Positions 13,101 to 25,366 of a stretch of 64,000 bases of DNA are shown here, piece by piece; within the stretch, counting starts at the first letter, position 1; each line of letters begins with the position of its first letter. Source of the DNA: Chamaea fasciata (Eukaryota > Chordata > Aves > Passeriformes > Sylviidae); the NCBI GenBank assembly GCA_029207755.1, contig JARCOQ010000006.1, positions 28,912,522 to 28,976,521 on the forward strand, in the 5' to 3' direction. Below the pieces are notes generated by a model. The model had not been told where the DNA came from. It made no database searches and saw nothing but the letters and a program-made list of their open reading frames with translations. The position numbers and the translations under genes are program-made.

Positions 13101-15433
13101 AGCTGAAACACAAAGCACACATACCTATTAATTTATTATTTTCAGCCACATTAAAAATATCAGTACTTTATGAAAGAAGGAAAAGGATAATAGAGAGTTC
13201 AGCATAAAGAAAACTATGCTGTGTGGTGCATCAGTACTGGGGGTTAATCAAGACCAACAAGGTCAATGCTGTCTCCAGCAGGTGTGACTCACAACCACAT
13301 TCCCTCAAGAAACATTCATCCCATGACCGTTGATTTTTGGCAGATCATTCCTCTGTGATTTTCAGGAGATGAGTACGTAAATTCATACTGAGTTAGTGGT
13401 GTAAATCTGTCTCCCATTCTCACATGTCAGGAAATTATGCTCTCTCTTAAAATGTGGCTATAAAATAGCTGTACATTCTCCACTTAATTTTTATTTTTGT
13501 TAGGTCTGAATTTTGCTTGAGCAATTGGTTTGCGGGTGGATATATGTCCATTTTCTGCAGGGGGTTAATCTCATTTCTTTAAACAAATGGTATTTCTCAA
13601 TATTACCTACCAGTACCTATGTGTTATCCTTTGCTATCAAATCTTTTGCTAATGGTGAATTTCTAGTGCCTTAAAATTAAATGAGAATAAAAAATTTATC
13701 TGATTAAATTAAAACAGCTTGAAAAAAAGAATGCTATTTAGGTAAAAAATCAGCAAAGATCTTTTTTGGCAGGGAAAAGAAGCATTTCTGAAAAGGTTTG
13801 GTTAACGGATGTCACACGGTTATTATAGATGATTAGTAAATGGGTTTAGAACAGTTTTGTACTAATATAACCTAGAAAAAAGATTTAAAAATTGCATGGC
13901 AAGATGAACCTTAATATTCCTTTTAACTTCATTGTGCCTAAAAAGACAAGACAGATAAAACATTGCTGAAAGGAATTTTTTTTTCCATCAAAATGCAAGC
14001 TATTTTTTCTCTTTCATCTCCATTTGTTATGGTGCATGCTTGCAGAGAGAAAACTGAGAGCCAAGAGGTGATACTTTTTATTGCAGACATATTTAATAGC
14101 TTTTTAAGACTTCTAGAATGCCCTTACTAATTATTCCACTCTTTCAAAATTGCATCATCATCATTCTTTGCTACTTTATCTACAGCACAGATTTTGTTTC
14201 TGCTTCTCTGACATTGTCCCTTCAAAAGCTTTTGCATTATCACCCTCTCGTCTGTTGAACCCCCATGCCTGGAACTCATAGCACTCTATAGGTTCAGCTA
14301 CTGTAAAGTGGATCAGGTCTCTGCAGACCTGGTACCAGCTATCTCTCTTATATTATCTGGTTCATCATTCTCCCTCAAAGAACTCCTTAATGTATTGCCA
14401 TCACCCCCTGCAAAAACATTTCAATTTTAACCTCTGTAAAGATTTCTACACTTTCTCACCACTTTGGATATATGCTGTCAGTCAGTTTTTAATGTTCCTA
14501 AGCTGATTTGCTTGTGTCTGACCCACATTGCAAGGTCCTCGGGGTAAGCTCTGTGTCCTTTTACTTATTTTTACAATGCTAAGAATACATTCACCACTCA
14601 GTCAATAATACAGCACATAATAAAATACTATCTATTTTAACACCACAGCTCTAAGCTTGAACTCTGGGGACAGGAGGATGTAAAAAGACAATTGGCAGTT
14701 TGGGAAATTGCTGAATTTACGGCCTAAGGGTGGAAGAAATTCAGTTTTCCCAGGGCAAGTGCTTTTTTTTTCCTGCTTGTACATCACTTATGCACAATAT
14801 TTTTCTGTGCAGTATATTTGGAGTTACCCTCCAGTGTCAAGGAGATGTTAGGGCCACTGTGATTCATATTCTTTCAAACTTTTTTCTATTCACACTAAAA
14901 AATAATTTGGCCTATTAGCTTAAGAGCTGTATTGGAGCCTTACAATTAACCCTGAAACTAGATAAATTAACTTTATATTTTATTGTAACCTTAACACTTG
15001 AACTCCATTTACTCATCTTCATTATTTTCCCATCTCTGTTTCTTGAGTAGCCAGAAAACCTCCCATCAAGATTATTAAGGACAATTTCATGTTAGTGAAA
15101 AATTTTTCCTGTCCACAGTTTCAAACCAAAATGACCCAGCATGTTGTTGGGCTATTCACTCTTCTCTCCTAACCTTGATCCAGAGATGTAAGGTTTTGAC
15201 CAGCGTTAATATGGTAACAATAACCTCCTGGAAGAAGTTTTGACTTGAAGAGCAGATGCTTTACCACATATATTTGTTGTATGAGTTCTAGGACTGATAT
15301 TACTTCTTTTTTACACAGGCATTACCTAAACATCCTACTATGCAATCAATTTACTCAAAAGTTAAATAAATCAGAGAAAAGAAGAGCAGATGTTCAGTGT
15401 AACTGAAGTAGCTAAAATTGGAAAGGCAAGACA
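10154..15433. other. AT-rich DNA with simple repeats
   Basis: Unique sequence with a moderately GC-richer patch at 10170-10380 that shows no domain in any frame. Simple repeats include a TG/TA stretch near 11024-11105 and the (TA)12 tract listed separately. A strong acceptor ends at 12582, but the frame behind it closes after about 21 codons. Confidence 0.5.
11514..11537. repeat. (TA)12 microsatellite
   Basis: Twelve uninterrupted TA units. Confidence 0.95.
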
Positions 15434-15914
15434 GCTCTGGAGTTCTCAGCACAGCAAAGACATGAATGTGTTGGAGTAGGTCCCAAGGAGGGCCACAGAA
15501 ATGATCACAGGGCTAGAACATCCCTCCTATGAAGACAGGCTGTAAGAGTTGGAGGTGTTTCATCTGGTGAGGAAAAGGCTCCAAGACCTTATTGCAGCCT
15601 TCTGATACCTAAGGGGGACAACAATTCACTAGGGCCTGTTGCAATAAGACATGGGGTAATGGTTTTAAACTAATTTTTAAATTAGGGTGGATTCAGACTC
15701 AATATGAGGAGGTACTTTTTAAAAATGAGAGTGATGATGCAAGAGAATAGATGCCCAGAGAGGTGGCATCAGTTTCTTCAGTGGAAACACTTAAAGTTGG
15801 GTTGAATGGAGACTGATGTAGTTAAAGATTACACTCTTCATTCCAGGCAGTTTGGGTGAAATGACCTTGAAAGTTCCCTTCCAGCTCAAATTATTCTAGG
15901 ATTATATGATTCTA
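15434..15914 (+). mobile_element. CR1 LINE, 3' end with internal deletions
   Basis: Consecutive blocks match the avian CR1 3' third in order: 'gtcccaaggagggccacagaaatgatcacagggctag' (ORF2 C-terminal ERVQRRATK-like coding), 'tcctatgaagacaggctg', 'gacaaggggtaatggttttaaact'-like text (here 'agacatggggtaatggttttaaact'), 'gcccagagaggtggc', 'gttgggttgaatgga', then 'gaccttgaaagttcccttccagctca' and a decayed terminal octamer 'attctaggattatatgattct'. The frame is interrupted by stops and indels. The insertion is 5' truncated, and the ending lies close to the expected CR1 3' terminus. Confidence 0.85.
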
Positions 15915-18900
15915 CATTTCTCATGCTTGCACTTCATCCACTCAAGATTTAGTTACTCTAATATCAGGCGTAGACTACATAATGAAATAAAGGTCATTGA
16001 AAAAGAATTTCAAATCACACAGTTTTACATCTGGCAGGTGAAATCCAGTTTGCTCACTAGACACGAATACACACAGGTTATTCCAGCACCTGTTAGTATG
16101 GGCTGCTACAACAATTCCAGTCATGTAATTCTCCTTTCCTTTTGCTGTTCGAAAACAGGTTAGTAGATGAAGTTCTTAGTTAACAGTCTGAAATTTAAAG
16201 AACGGGGAAAATAAGTCAGAAGTTGTAGCCTCTATTCTTCATGCTGTTAACAAGACTTATTGTGTGACATTGGGAGGCACTTAACTTCTCCATTTCCAAA
16301 TCTGCAAATTAGATTAGGGCTTGGATAATCTTATTAGTCAGAAGGTAAATCCAATGATGTGTGTGGAGTGTTTAGTAATTTTTAGAAGAAAAGCTTCCTT
16401 CAAAACAGGACACATAATCTGAAATGGAGTCATAGACTTGAAGATAATCTTTCTTCCAGAGATTTGATTTTGCTAGTTGATTTGATTACAGTATTTTTAA
16501 TAAAATACCCAGTGTACATTTGCTTCACTGTTTATGAATGTCTATCTGCAACTGAAAATGTTCAGTGTTCATTCAGTGCATGTATGACTTCAGGTGATAG
16601 TACCATATAAATATTGTATATTCCTCATGTTATCTGACTTTCAATATTTTCTCAGATTCTTAAAGAAACAACTTTTTCTGACCTCTCTGTGCTCCATCAA
16701 AACATTTCTTGCTCCATTCTGCTTGCAAAACCAGAACTAGTAAAGTTCTTTTAAAAGGAACCTAGAGGCCATGTATTTCTCATGTCCTGCTGAAAGCCAG
16801 CTCATTCCCTTTGTTGTGACAAGCATACTTATTCAAAGACCTTAAAACAGGCAGCGGAGATAGGTACACAATACTGAGTTCAGATAAAAGAAAATGATAC
16901 TTGTGTGTCAGGAAACAAGATGATGTGTGAGGGTTACTTCTGTTCCTCTGTATATGTAATCCAGTGGTCTGATTAGCTCCACAAGTTCCAATAATGATCA
17001 GATAGCATTATGTCAGCATCTGACATAATCTTTCCTTTCCATTTCCACCTTTCCCTGTGTCTTTTCAAAATACTGAGCAATATTTTTTCCTGAAGATGTG
17101 ACTATTACACCTCATTCTGTCTAAATTTCCTCTTCAATCCTATTTGCAAGTGGAATAGTATGAATGATAACAAGTGGATATCACATTTGTAGAAAATCAC
17201 CGGAGTCTGGAAGCTTTGCCTTTCTATCATCTTCTAATGAGACTTACTTGATCTTTTAATTACATCTTTTACACTATGGCATGACATCAGAGTAGGGTTT
17301 GATTGCAAAGTATGCATTTGTTATTCATTAAAGTTTGGCTGAATATTCCCAAAAAAAGATGAGGAATGCCATAGACATATTTTCAAGTCTATAACTCCTT
17401 CACCTGATTTCTGTATACAAGTGACAGAAATCATAAATATTTTCATATATGGCCTTGAAAACCCAAGAAAGGTTTCTTGAACGCCATTTATTTGTATCAC
17501 AAAAATAGCTAACCAACCAAATCTGAAAGAGTTATCATTTTACTAGGCAACATTGTACTCTATTTACCCTTTTTATAATCTATTAGGAAGTACTGTCAGC
17601 ATGGTTCTTCTTGTATACATTCTATTCATAAATTTTAAAAGTTTGAACACTGTAAATCAGTTAGTTCATAAAAGTGAGAAACTGATAATAGATTGGTGTA
17701 CAAGAAGCATCACTGTAGAAACTTTTTGTCATATCAGTTGTTTCAAAGTTGTTCAGTGAAACACATTCATGGCAACTCAGTACACTGCTTCAATGAAACC
17801 TAAATATATGCAGCCTTTCAGCTCCTGAAGTTCAGTCACAGGATTTTGTTCTTTCCTTTTGTCTGCTTTCTCTGTCAATAAAACATTACAAACACCAGAT
17901 TTTTGTACAGTACATTAGGTCAAAAAAAAGTAAATCTTCATAACTGCTTTCTCTGTACAGTTCCCATACCTGAAGACACATGACATGATATCTAAAACAT
18001 CTTGATGTCTATGCCAGTTGATTTATATTGTGGATATTCTGTACATCTCCATTTTGTGAAGAAGCTTGCCTACAAAACCATCTCATTCTTTGTACTTGTT
18101 CTGGTTTTCACTTTTAGTGTCCAAGATATGGCACGTTCTCCAGGTAGTCTGCATTTTAAAAGAGAGGGTAACTGCTTTTCTTTGTATAACACTTCTGTGA
18201 AGACTTTTCTAAAGGTTCCTTTAGAACATTAAAATCTGTGCTAGCTGTAATACTGAAGTGGATAGAAGCCTTTGCATTACCAGTGGACCAGAAAAGAGTG
18301 GGGAATTACGGTTTAATTTGCTGCTCTTGTGGTTCCAAAACCACAAGTCCACTACATGTCTTAACCAGATGTGACACTTATAAATTGTCACTTACCATTA
18401 ACAGGCATCATGCATGTGTAGAGAGGTTCTGGTGAATCCTGTACCTTCATTTCAAGTGTGTACCTGTAGCTGGAGCCCTGTCAGGTGGCCTCCATCCCCA
18501 TTGCACCAGGAGGGAAATCATTTTGATGTCAGCAGTGGTGTGCCCAAGTGAATATTGGACAATATTCAAAATAACGCACATATAAGTACAAGGCAAGTCT
18601 ACAACTACAAGAAAGCTCCTAGGGCCCTATATAGCTAATTTTAACATAACACTTCTTCATCTTGTTTACTTATCTCCTGTCTCATGAAGATATTTAAAAA
18701 TATAAGAAAAAAATCCCCAAAAAAATTGTTGTTTTATACCAGTGAACCCTCCAGAATGCTGCCAGATGTTATAATTAAGTCCAGTTATTCACATGGATCA
18801 AAAATAGTCCAGAGGAAATTTACTGTTTAAATTTAGCATTTTCTATATGAAAGTTAAATCACCAGTGAAAGAAGGACATTGAGCAATCCAGTAAATATAC

Positions 18901-21900
18901 CAACCTGAATATTTATAAGCTTGCTAATACAAAGTGAGCATTAATTGTTCTAGGAACCATAAAGTGTACTAAGGAGTCAGTGACCTTATCAAAGATTACT
19001 TTTACTCCTGCAGTAAAAAAAACCCTGTGACTTTCCCCTTCTGTTTTGACTCCCTTCTCGTTAAAACTGTAATAATTTCAACATTGCCTGTGTTTAGAAC
19101 TAGGTGTATTTAAATCATGTCTCAGTGTTAAAAAAAGATATTTATTCTCCAAACGAAATTCTTTCTCCATTGCTCCCTTTCCAGTGGGAGATTCAATTCA
19201 TCCAATGCTAAAAGTGATAGAAAGAGAAAAAATGTTTGGTGCTGATTAAATCTTATTCAATCACATTGACAGTCAACAAGTACATATTTTAATGCTTTAA
19301 TCTCTACTGGTTCATATCTTCATTAAATATAGCATCCAGGCACATTAACTGTATTTTTATAGTGACATAACTCCACAGATTAATGACACAGTAAAGGAGA
19401 AAAGAAAATATAATAAAAAGTTTCATAAAATATGAGAAAGATTCCTGAAGACTTTGTTATATTAGAAGTTAAAAAATCTGTGCGTGAATGACAAACCAAT
19501 GACATATCAAGTCAGGAACTATAATAAGACATTTTGAAACTTTCTAATTGTAAGTTCTAGGGAAGCAACAAAAGTCATACATTAAACTCCAGCATATTAA
19601 TTAACCCATTTTCCCAAAAATACATTCAGCAAAACACATAACAAATTACCATATTTTATGGTAATAATAAAAAAGTGAATACAGACTTGTAAACAGTGGT
19701 TTTATTTGCATTTTCCATTATGACTTTCATTCTGTAAATTAAATTATATATTTATATATTAATATAACTTGTTTTCACCATATTGATTTGTTTTTTAATA
19801 TTTTTCTGCTTAAATACATAAATAAATCAAGGGGAAATAAACATATCCAGCTGCTTAATCAGATTGAGTACTGAACTTCCAGAAAAATCAGTAGGAAATT
19901 TGGATTTAAATCAACAGCATAATGAGAGGCTAAAAGAAATGACTGCTAAAATTATTATATTTATATAATAATAATAATAATATATATAAATATATAAATA
20001 TATATATAAATATCCTATTGGATCCAATGTTCATCTTGTTGTCCTGAGCACAGACTTTTTACCAGTATGCAGCACCAATTCACACAGTGAGGTGAAGTAT
20101 TTCTGTATTTTAGTCTGGTTTGCACAAAACAGGGAGCAGATAGTAATCCTCAAGGGACTGGCTCACCAGCCATCAAAACTTTGCACTATTTATGCATTTT
20201 AACAAACAAAGGCATCAGCATTCATTGGTTATAAATTCCATAAATTTTCTAATAATTAGTACTCAAACCCTATTTTTGTGAATTATATCTCTCAGTTTTC
20301 ATGTTAATTAGTCCATGGGCACAGTCTTTCTCCCCAGTTGAGTCTGGGGTCTGTTTTGAGCAGGCGTTTAATGAGCCAGTGGTCACAATCGCCCACTGCC
20401 AGGATTACCTTCCCCCTAGTTACTGCTCACTTCTACTGACTTCTCTCGTGGTGGCTCTCATCCAGACAGACCATTCATCTTGGGATAGTCTTCTGTTTTC
20501 CTTAAAAGAAAAGATTATCCAAGTATACAATGTTCAAATGCAATTGCTTAATCATAACTTTTCAGCTATAGTTCCTGATAAACCCAAAAAAAAATTTGCA
20601 GTTTGATTCAAATCTTGAGGGGCTCAAGCCACGGGGGGGGGCTCAATATCAATCTGAAAGATTAAACACATGGCTTGCCATCTGCCACTCAACCAGATGG
20701 ACTCCAAAAAGCGTGGTAATTGAGCTTCTGTTTGGGTAGGTGGAAGGCTTGTGTATTTATGTTCCAACTATCTGGGAAGGGAAACAAATGTGATTGTCTA
20801 CTGAGCAATTTAACTGAGGTATGAGACAAAAGGGGAGTGTCTTTATTCTGCTGGATTTAAGGCTTCCCCTCTTGACTTCAATCAGAAAAGTGGATAACTT
20901 CCACAATACTGTTTTGAACACTCAGAAATGTGCACTCAGAAATGCAAGTTGTTACACATTTAGAAATGCTCCTTTTTGAGTCCTTGTGCAGACACTGTGG
21001 TTTATCTATGTCATGTGATCATTGGAAGAGGATCTACTGAAGAAACATATTCATTAAATTTACAAAATAAAAAAATTAGCAGAATAACCGAGAAAATCCA
21101 CCTTTTCATAGGTACTTGAAAGCTGTAATACACCTGTATGAGCTCAGAGAAAAAGGGTGAACTGTCTTGACATATGATGGTTTTGGTGATAGAATTTGCA
21201 TGATTCACCAAAACTGCTGCGTAAAAAAACAATTGGCATATTGGGTAAAAGTGAGTGATATGCAAGATACAGCAGCAAAAGGCCTGACTCTTTCTGTATT
21301 TACTGAAGCTTTTTGAAGCATGATAGACAAAGCTGAAGTAACTGTGATTTACCAAGTTCAAAGTATCCACAACAGCAAATCTGGTGATATATCTTAAGCA
21401 TATGTTATGAAATCCTGCCAGTGACACTGGATGCCAGTATGGGACAAATATTATGCCACTGCCATCTGCACTAGTGAGGGGAAAAGTAGTGTAAATATGT
21501 TTAGCATGGGATGATGACACACAAAAGGCTTAATATCTACAACTTAAGGGAAATGAGAGGTGGTTCTAGGAAATTGAAAGGAAGGTGTAACTAATCTATA
21601 ACCATAGATCTTTGCAGTACAAACAGGGCACTATCTATGAGGCAGTTGTGGGTGCTGGTAAAGCCTACACAGCCACCTTTAAACTGTCTGATGTGGATCC
21701 TTCTAAAAGAAAGGCAGTATTTGAGAGAAGACAATATGAAAAGAATATTGTTCTGGACACTTGTTCCTGACTGCCACCACAGTTCAACACAGTCCCCAGG
21801 CAGCTATAAAAGAAGGTATCCTTGATATGGCTCTCATTTGTGGCCATAGACAAAAAAGCTGCCTACAGAAGCATGATGAGAAAAATGCAGAATTGTCTTT

Positions 21901-22659
21901 TTCCTAGCCCTGGCCCTGCTGGCTATCTGGCAGGACTGGCCAGAGACATAGGCAAGAGTTCAGTGCAGAAGGCTCCCTGACACATGGCCTATAAAAGAAA
22001 AGAAAATACAGCTAGCAAATCTGCACCAAAAAAATACTGGCCCTTGACAGCAAGAGAAACTTTTTTAGGATATAGTGGATTAAAACTTTCTGTAGCTGGT
22101 GTAAATGAATTATCCTCTCTACAGTTATCAGTTGTCAGACGTTGGTGCAGAGTTTTATTATCAGTATTAAGTATTTTCTTTCCAAAGGTATCAGTCAGGA
22201 CAAACAGTAATGTTTGAAATTGTCTTTCTGCTTGAGAGGCAATTGTTTTAAAAACATAGATGGAGAGATGATGGGTGTCTTACACCTTCATAAGTTTATA
22301 TTTAGTGTAAACATTGTATTGGAAGAGCACAGATACTTAGAGTATTCCAGCTCTTCACTCAGTTGTTGTAACAGAAAAAGGAGAGAGATATCAGCATTTG
22401 AGCTTAAAGCCTCTCCAAACAAATTCAATTCCATTTGAACCATTTTCCTTCTGAATTTTTAGGCTATTAATATGACATCATTAAACACAACTAAGTTTCA
22501 CTAATACTATAAACATAAAGGGGCAGAATAGCATCAAGCAAAATAGTGCTTAATGAAAAATCCGTCACTCTTCTGAGACCAGTCTTACCACTTGACATAA
22601 ACATTTTACCACCTCTATTAAGCAAAAAAAAGAAGAAAATGAAAGAAAACTGTCAGGAA

Positions 22660-22660
<1 letters not shown>
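15915..22660. other. AT-rich DNA, no gene recognised
   Basis: Low-copy AT-rich DNA. Holds a 9-bp perfect hairpin at 18326-18347 (cttgtggtt / aaccacaag, loop ccaa), an AT-repeat tract at 19951-20013, and a G9 run near 20632. Between 21011 and 21520 the minus strand is open for 169 codons while one plus-strand frame is interrupted only by scattered TGA/TAA codons; this may be an eroded pseudogene, but no family is recognised. Confidence 0.45.
19951..20013. repeat. Compound AT microsatellite
   Basis: Runs of ATA/ATAAT followed by TATATAAA-type units; essentially pure A+T with dyad symmetry. Confidence 0.85.

Positions 22661-22715
<55 letters not shown>
22661..22715. repeat. A55 homopolymer
   Basis: Fifty-five consecutive A bases. 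It could be the tail of an old retroposed copy, but no recognisable retroposed sequence precedes it. The exact length may be affected by sequencing or assembly error. Confidence 0.9.
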
Positions 22716-22719
<4 letters not shown>

Positions 22720-23188
22720 TATGAATTCCCACCAAAGTGTCAAAGACATGTTTCAATTTCTCAAACATAGGTGGAAAATCACTACATGTCTTCAGCTTTG
22801 GCAGTATGAAAATCTCACGGAAATAAAATTGTTATTACAATATGAAACACTCTTTTCAGACTTCTTTCTTATCTACACTTTTACAGCAGCTACAGCAGCA
22901 CCCAATGAGAAGAGAAACACTATAATTTTCTTTTTTTTGACTTCATCGATTTTAATGTTTTCTCTCATTATATCTATTAGATCTTTCAGTCGGGGCTCGA
23001 AGTTGGCTTCCACACTTTTTCACAAAGCTCTCAGTTAAAGCATTGTGCTGTTCAAAATGTTTCGGAGCTACTGCCATTGGCTTCAGCACGGAGTTTTAGT
23101 ATTCCAAGGAGATGTCCTGGTAGTCTATATCTCTAATACCACATCAAGGTGTTTTGTAGTTTGATTTTTTTTTTTTTTTTTGCTTCAG
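22716..23188. other. AT-rich DNA upstream of candidate exon
   Basis: Contains an acceptor-like site at about 22998 followed by 48 open codons, ending about 70 bp before the next exon candidate. The only donor there (CCTG|GTAGTC near 23119) is weak, so it is not called. The last part is a T17 run that serves as polypyrimidine tract for the 23189 acceptor. Confidence 0.4.
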
Positions 23189-23320
23189 ATTGGATTAACA
23201 GAGTCACAGTAAGTGAAGACTGGAAAACACTGTCAATGGTTATGAAAGGATCACATAAATTGTCCATAATAAGCCAGCAGCAACTTTTTACAGGAGAACT
23301 TCTGCCAATTTTAAGTACAG
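23189..23320 (+). CDS. Candidate internal coding exon of an unidentified gene
   Basis: A long T run followed by 'tgcttcag' gives a strong acceptor just before 23189, and 'agtacag|gtaaga' gives a consensus donor at 23320/23321. Between them are 132 nt, a multiple of three, open in only one frame (phase 1 at both ends, so the exon is symmetric). That frame gives 43 full codons including WINRVTVSEDWKTLSMV, then GSHKLSIISQQQLFTGEL and LPILST. The mixture of charged, aromatic and polar residues is protein-like; the alternation around RVTVSEDWKTLSMV would suit beta strands. I do not recognise the family, and no neighbouring exon with matching phase was found. An internal ACA|GTAAGT at 23209 could be a second, cryptic donor. 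In AT-rich DNA such combinations also arise by chance, so this is a hypothesis. Confidence 0.3.
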
Positions 23321-25267
23321 GTAAGACCCAGGAAAAAACCATCTGAAATTTCAAATACTGTTGCTATTCTTATCTGCAAACAGCTCTAGGCCTATGATGT
23401 TCTGTCTTCAGTTTTTGCTCTGTGAGTACTGAGAAAATAACAAAAAATTACATAAACCATGGTATGTAGCAACAGTGGAATGGCAGTAGCAACAAGGAAA
23501 AGAGCTAAGTGATGTCAGTTCCCCATGAAAACTTTCACTGCAGCCATGATCTTAAGGAGGATTTGTTCTGTGAATTTAATTTCAGCATAACACTATCTTA
23601 GGGAAACCCACCATGACAAGTATGGCTTTTAAACATCAGGGATTTCTTCCTTCTGGGTGTTTGCAACTGAGGCAGGCCGAACATCCCAGGAGTTCAGGGG
23701 ATCCAATCTCCCAGGCTGCATGGGTTTAGTAGCTGTAACCTACCAATTGCCAGAAAATGCTCCAAGTTCCCAATCAGCCACAGACATCTCACAACAATGC
23801 CATGTCAACTCTTGTTGTTTACCAGCAAACACTGCTGTTCAATGTGACTACAAAATTTTCATTCATCCACTATGGCAAGGCTCTGTAGCAGCAAAACAAG
23901 CTTTTGACACAGAACTAGAGGTTCTCTCCTTGGATTATCCTTTTCTGTCTGATTTTTTTTTCAAAATCTCTATAGCCCAGACTTCAGGCAGCAATGAATG
24001 ATGCATGTTGCTTACTGCATGACTGCCAAAACCCGGCTCCATGTAAAAGCCATCATGAGAAGCAGTAACTTCTGAAGAACAATGCAAAGGGCTTTTTTTA
24101 GGAGCTTATTTCTCTCTCTGCCAAATGTTTAGGCCACATAGTAGGCCTGTACAATAGGCAGCCATGCCTGTTGCTATTTCTTGCAAAGTTTCAGCTTACA
24201 GCTGGGTGGCATGGCAGGTTTTCAGGCTCCTTTTATCAAATCCAAAAAAAGAGGGAAGCAGATTATGAAAAGTTATGTTTCATACTGTCGTAGGCCTAGA
24301 TCAACAGGACTGAGAGGACAGACTGCCAAGTTTCAAAGAAACAGGGTAATCCTTTATAGATGACCACATTGTCTAAACTCTCTACTTCATGAAGAGGTAG
24401 GTCTTGGAGACCTCAGTGTAGATAACCACATTACAAGAATAGAATTCTTACCTTTTTCCTGAACCTCAAACATAATAGCACCACTTCCTCCTCAGGAGAT
24501 AACATTTCCAACTAACTCTTACCAATTTGTCATGTATCTTATCTACACCATAAAAATGTGTTTCAAACATACCTTATATTACTGTAAATGTAAAAATTGT
24601 TGTTACAAAGTTGTTACCAACAGTTGTATCATTAAACTGCATCATTTTGCTGAAAATTAAAAAGATATATACACATACTTCCATATTAAAAAAAAGTCTA
24701 ATTTTGATAGTGGTCTAAGGAAAAACTGAAGAGCTACAGGGAAAAGCAGGAATCACATTCAGCTTCATACTTGATAGCCTGAAGACTCAAAGGATACATG
24801 TCAGAGCAATTTGGTGTTGCATCATTACTTGAAAGCAATAACTATCTTACTGCATGACTCATCTTCCTGAGTCACAAACATATAAGCCATTTCCATTAAA
24901 TACACTCTGTCAAGTAATGAGGTACTTCTTGGTAAATATCGGTGCTAAAAGAGCATTCAAACGGTTCTCTGACAAAATCTGTCTCTCTAGTGCTTACAGA
25001 TCTGTAGTGACATATTTCCTCTGGAACTGCAGTAAAAATGCCTGAGAAAAGAAAAATTTTTGATATATGTCATAAAAAAGTTATTTATTCTTTGCCTTAC
25101 TTTGATGCTAACTGGATATCCTATATTCAGAGAAGTTGAACATCAACAGTCTTCCCAGTTCACTCAGCCTCGAGTTCATCTATGAAGATCCATTATCAAG
25201 GTTGTCCATAGGAAGCAGAATGTCTTTGAGCAATGGTATGTGATTTGCCAACAACTATCAGTTAGGG
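23321..25267. other. Low-copy DNA, no gene recognised
   Basis: If 23189-23320 is an exon this begins its downstream intron. A 114-codon plus-strand frame at 23657-24001 lies in a GC-richer patch but has no recognised domain and no clear splice sites. A further 60-codon frame at 24181-24363 is unremarkable. Confidence 0.4.
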
Positions 25268-25366
25268 GACGTGTTTTAGCGATGGATATGGTAAAGGCAT
25301 GTTTACAATTAGACTATATGATCATAAAGTGTTTTCCAACCTAAATGGTTCTATCATTTTATGAAT
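25268..25366 (+). mobile_element. CR1-like LINE, terminal 3' fragment
   Basis: About 100 bp ending in 'gatcataaagtgttttccaacctaaatggttctatcatttta' and preceded by 'gtgttttagcgatggatatggta', matching the terminal region of CR1 elements (ttagtgatggacttgg ... ttccaacctaaatgattctatg). Heavily diverged; no coding part. Confidence 0.7.

Noticed and set aside
22546..22770. Frames with polylysine or polyphenylalanine
   Set aside because: Translation of the A55 homopolymer.
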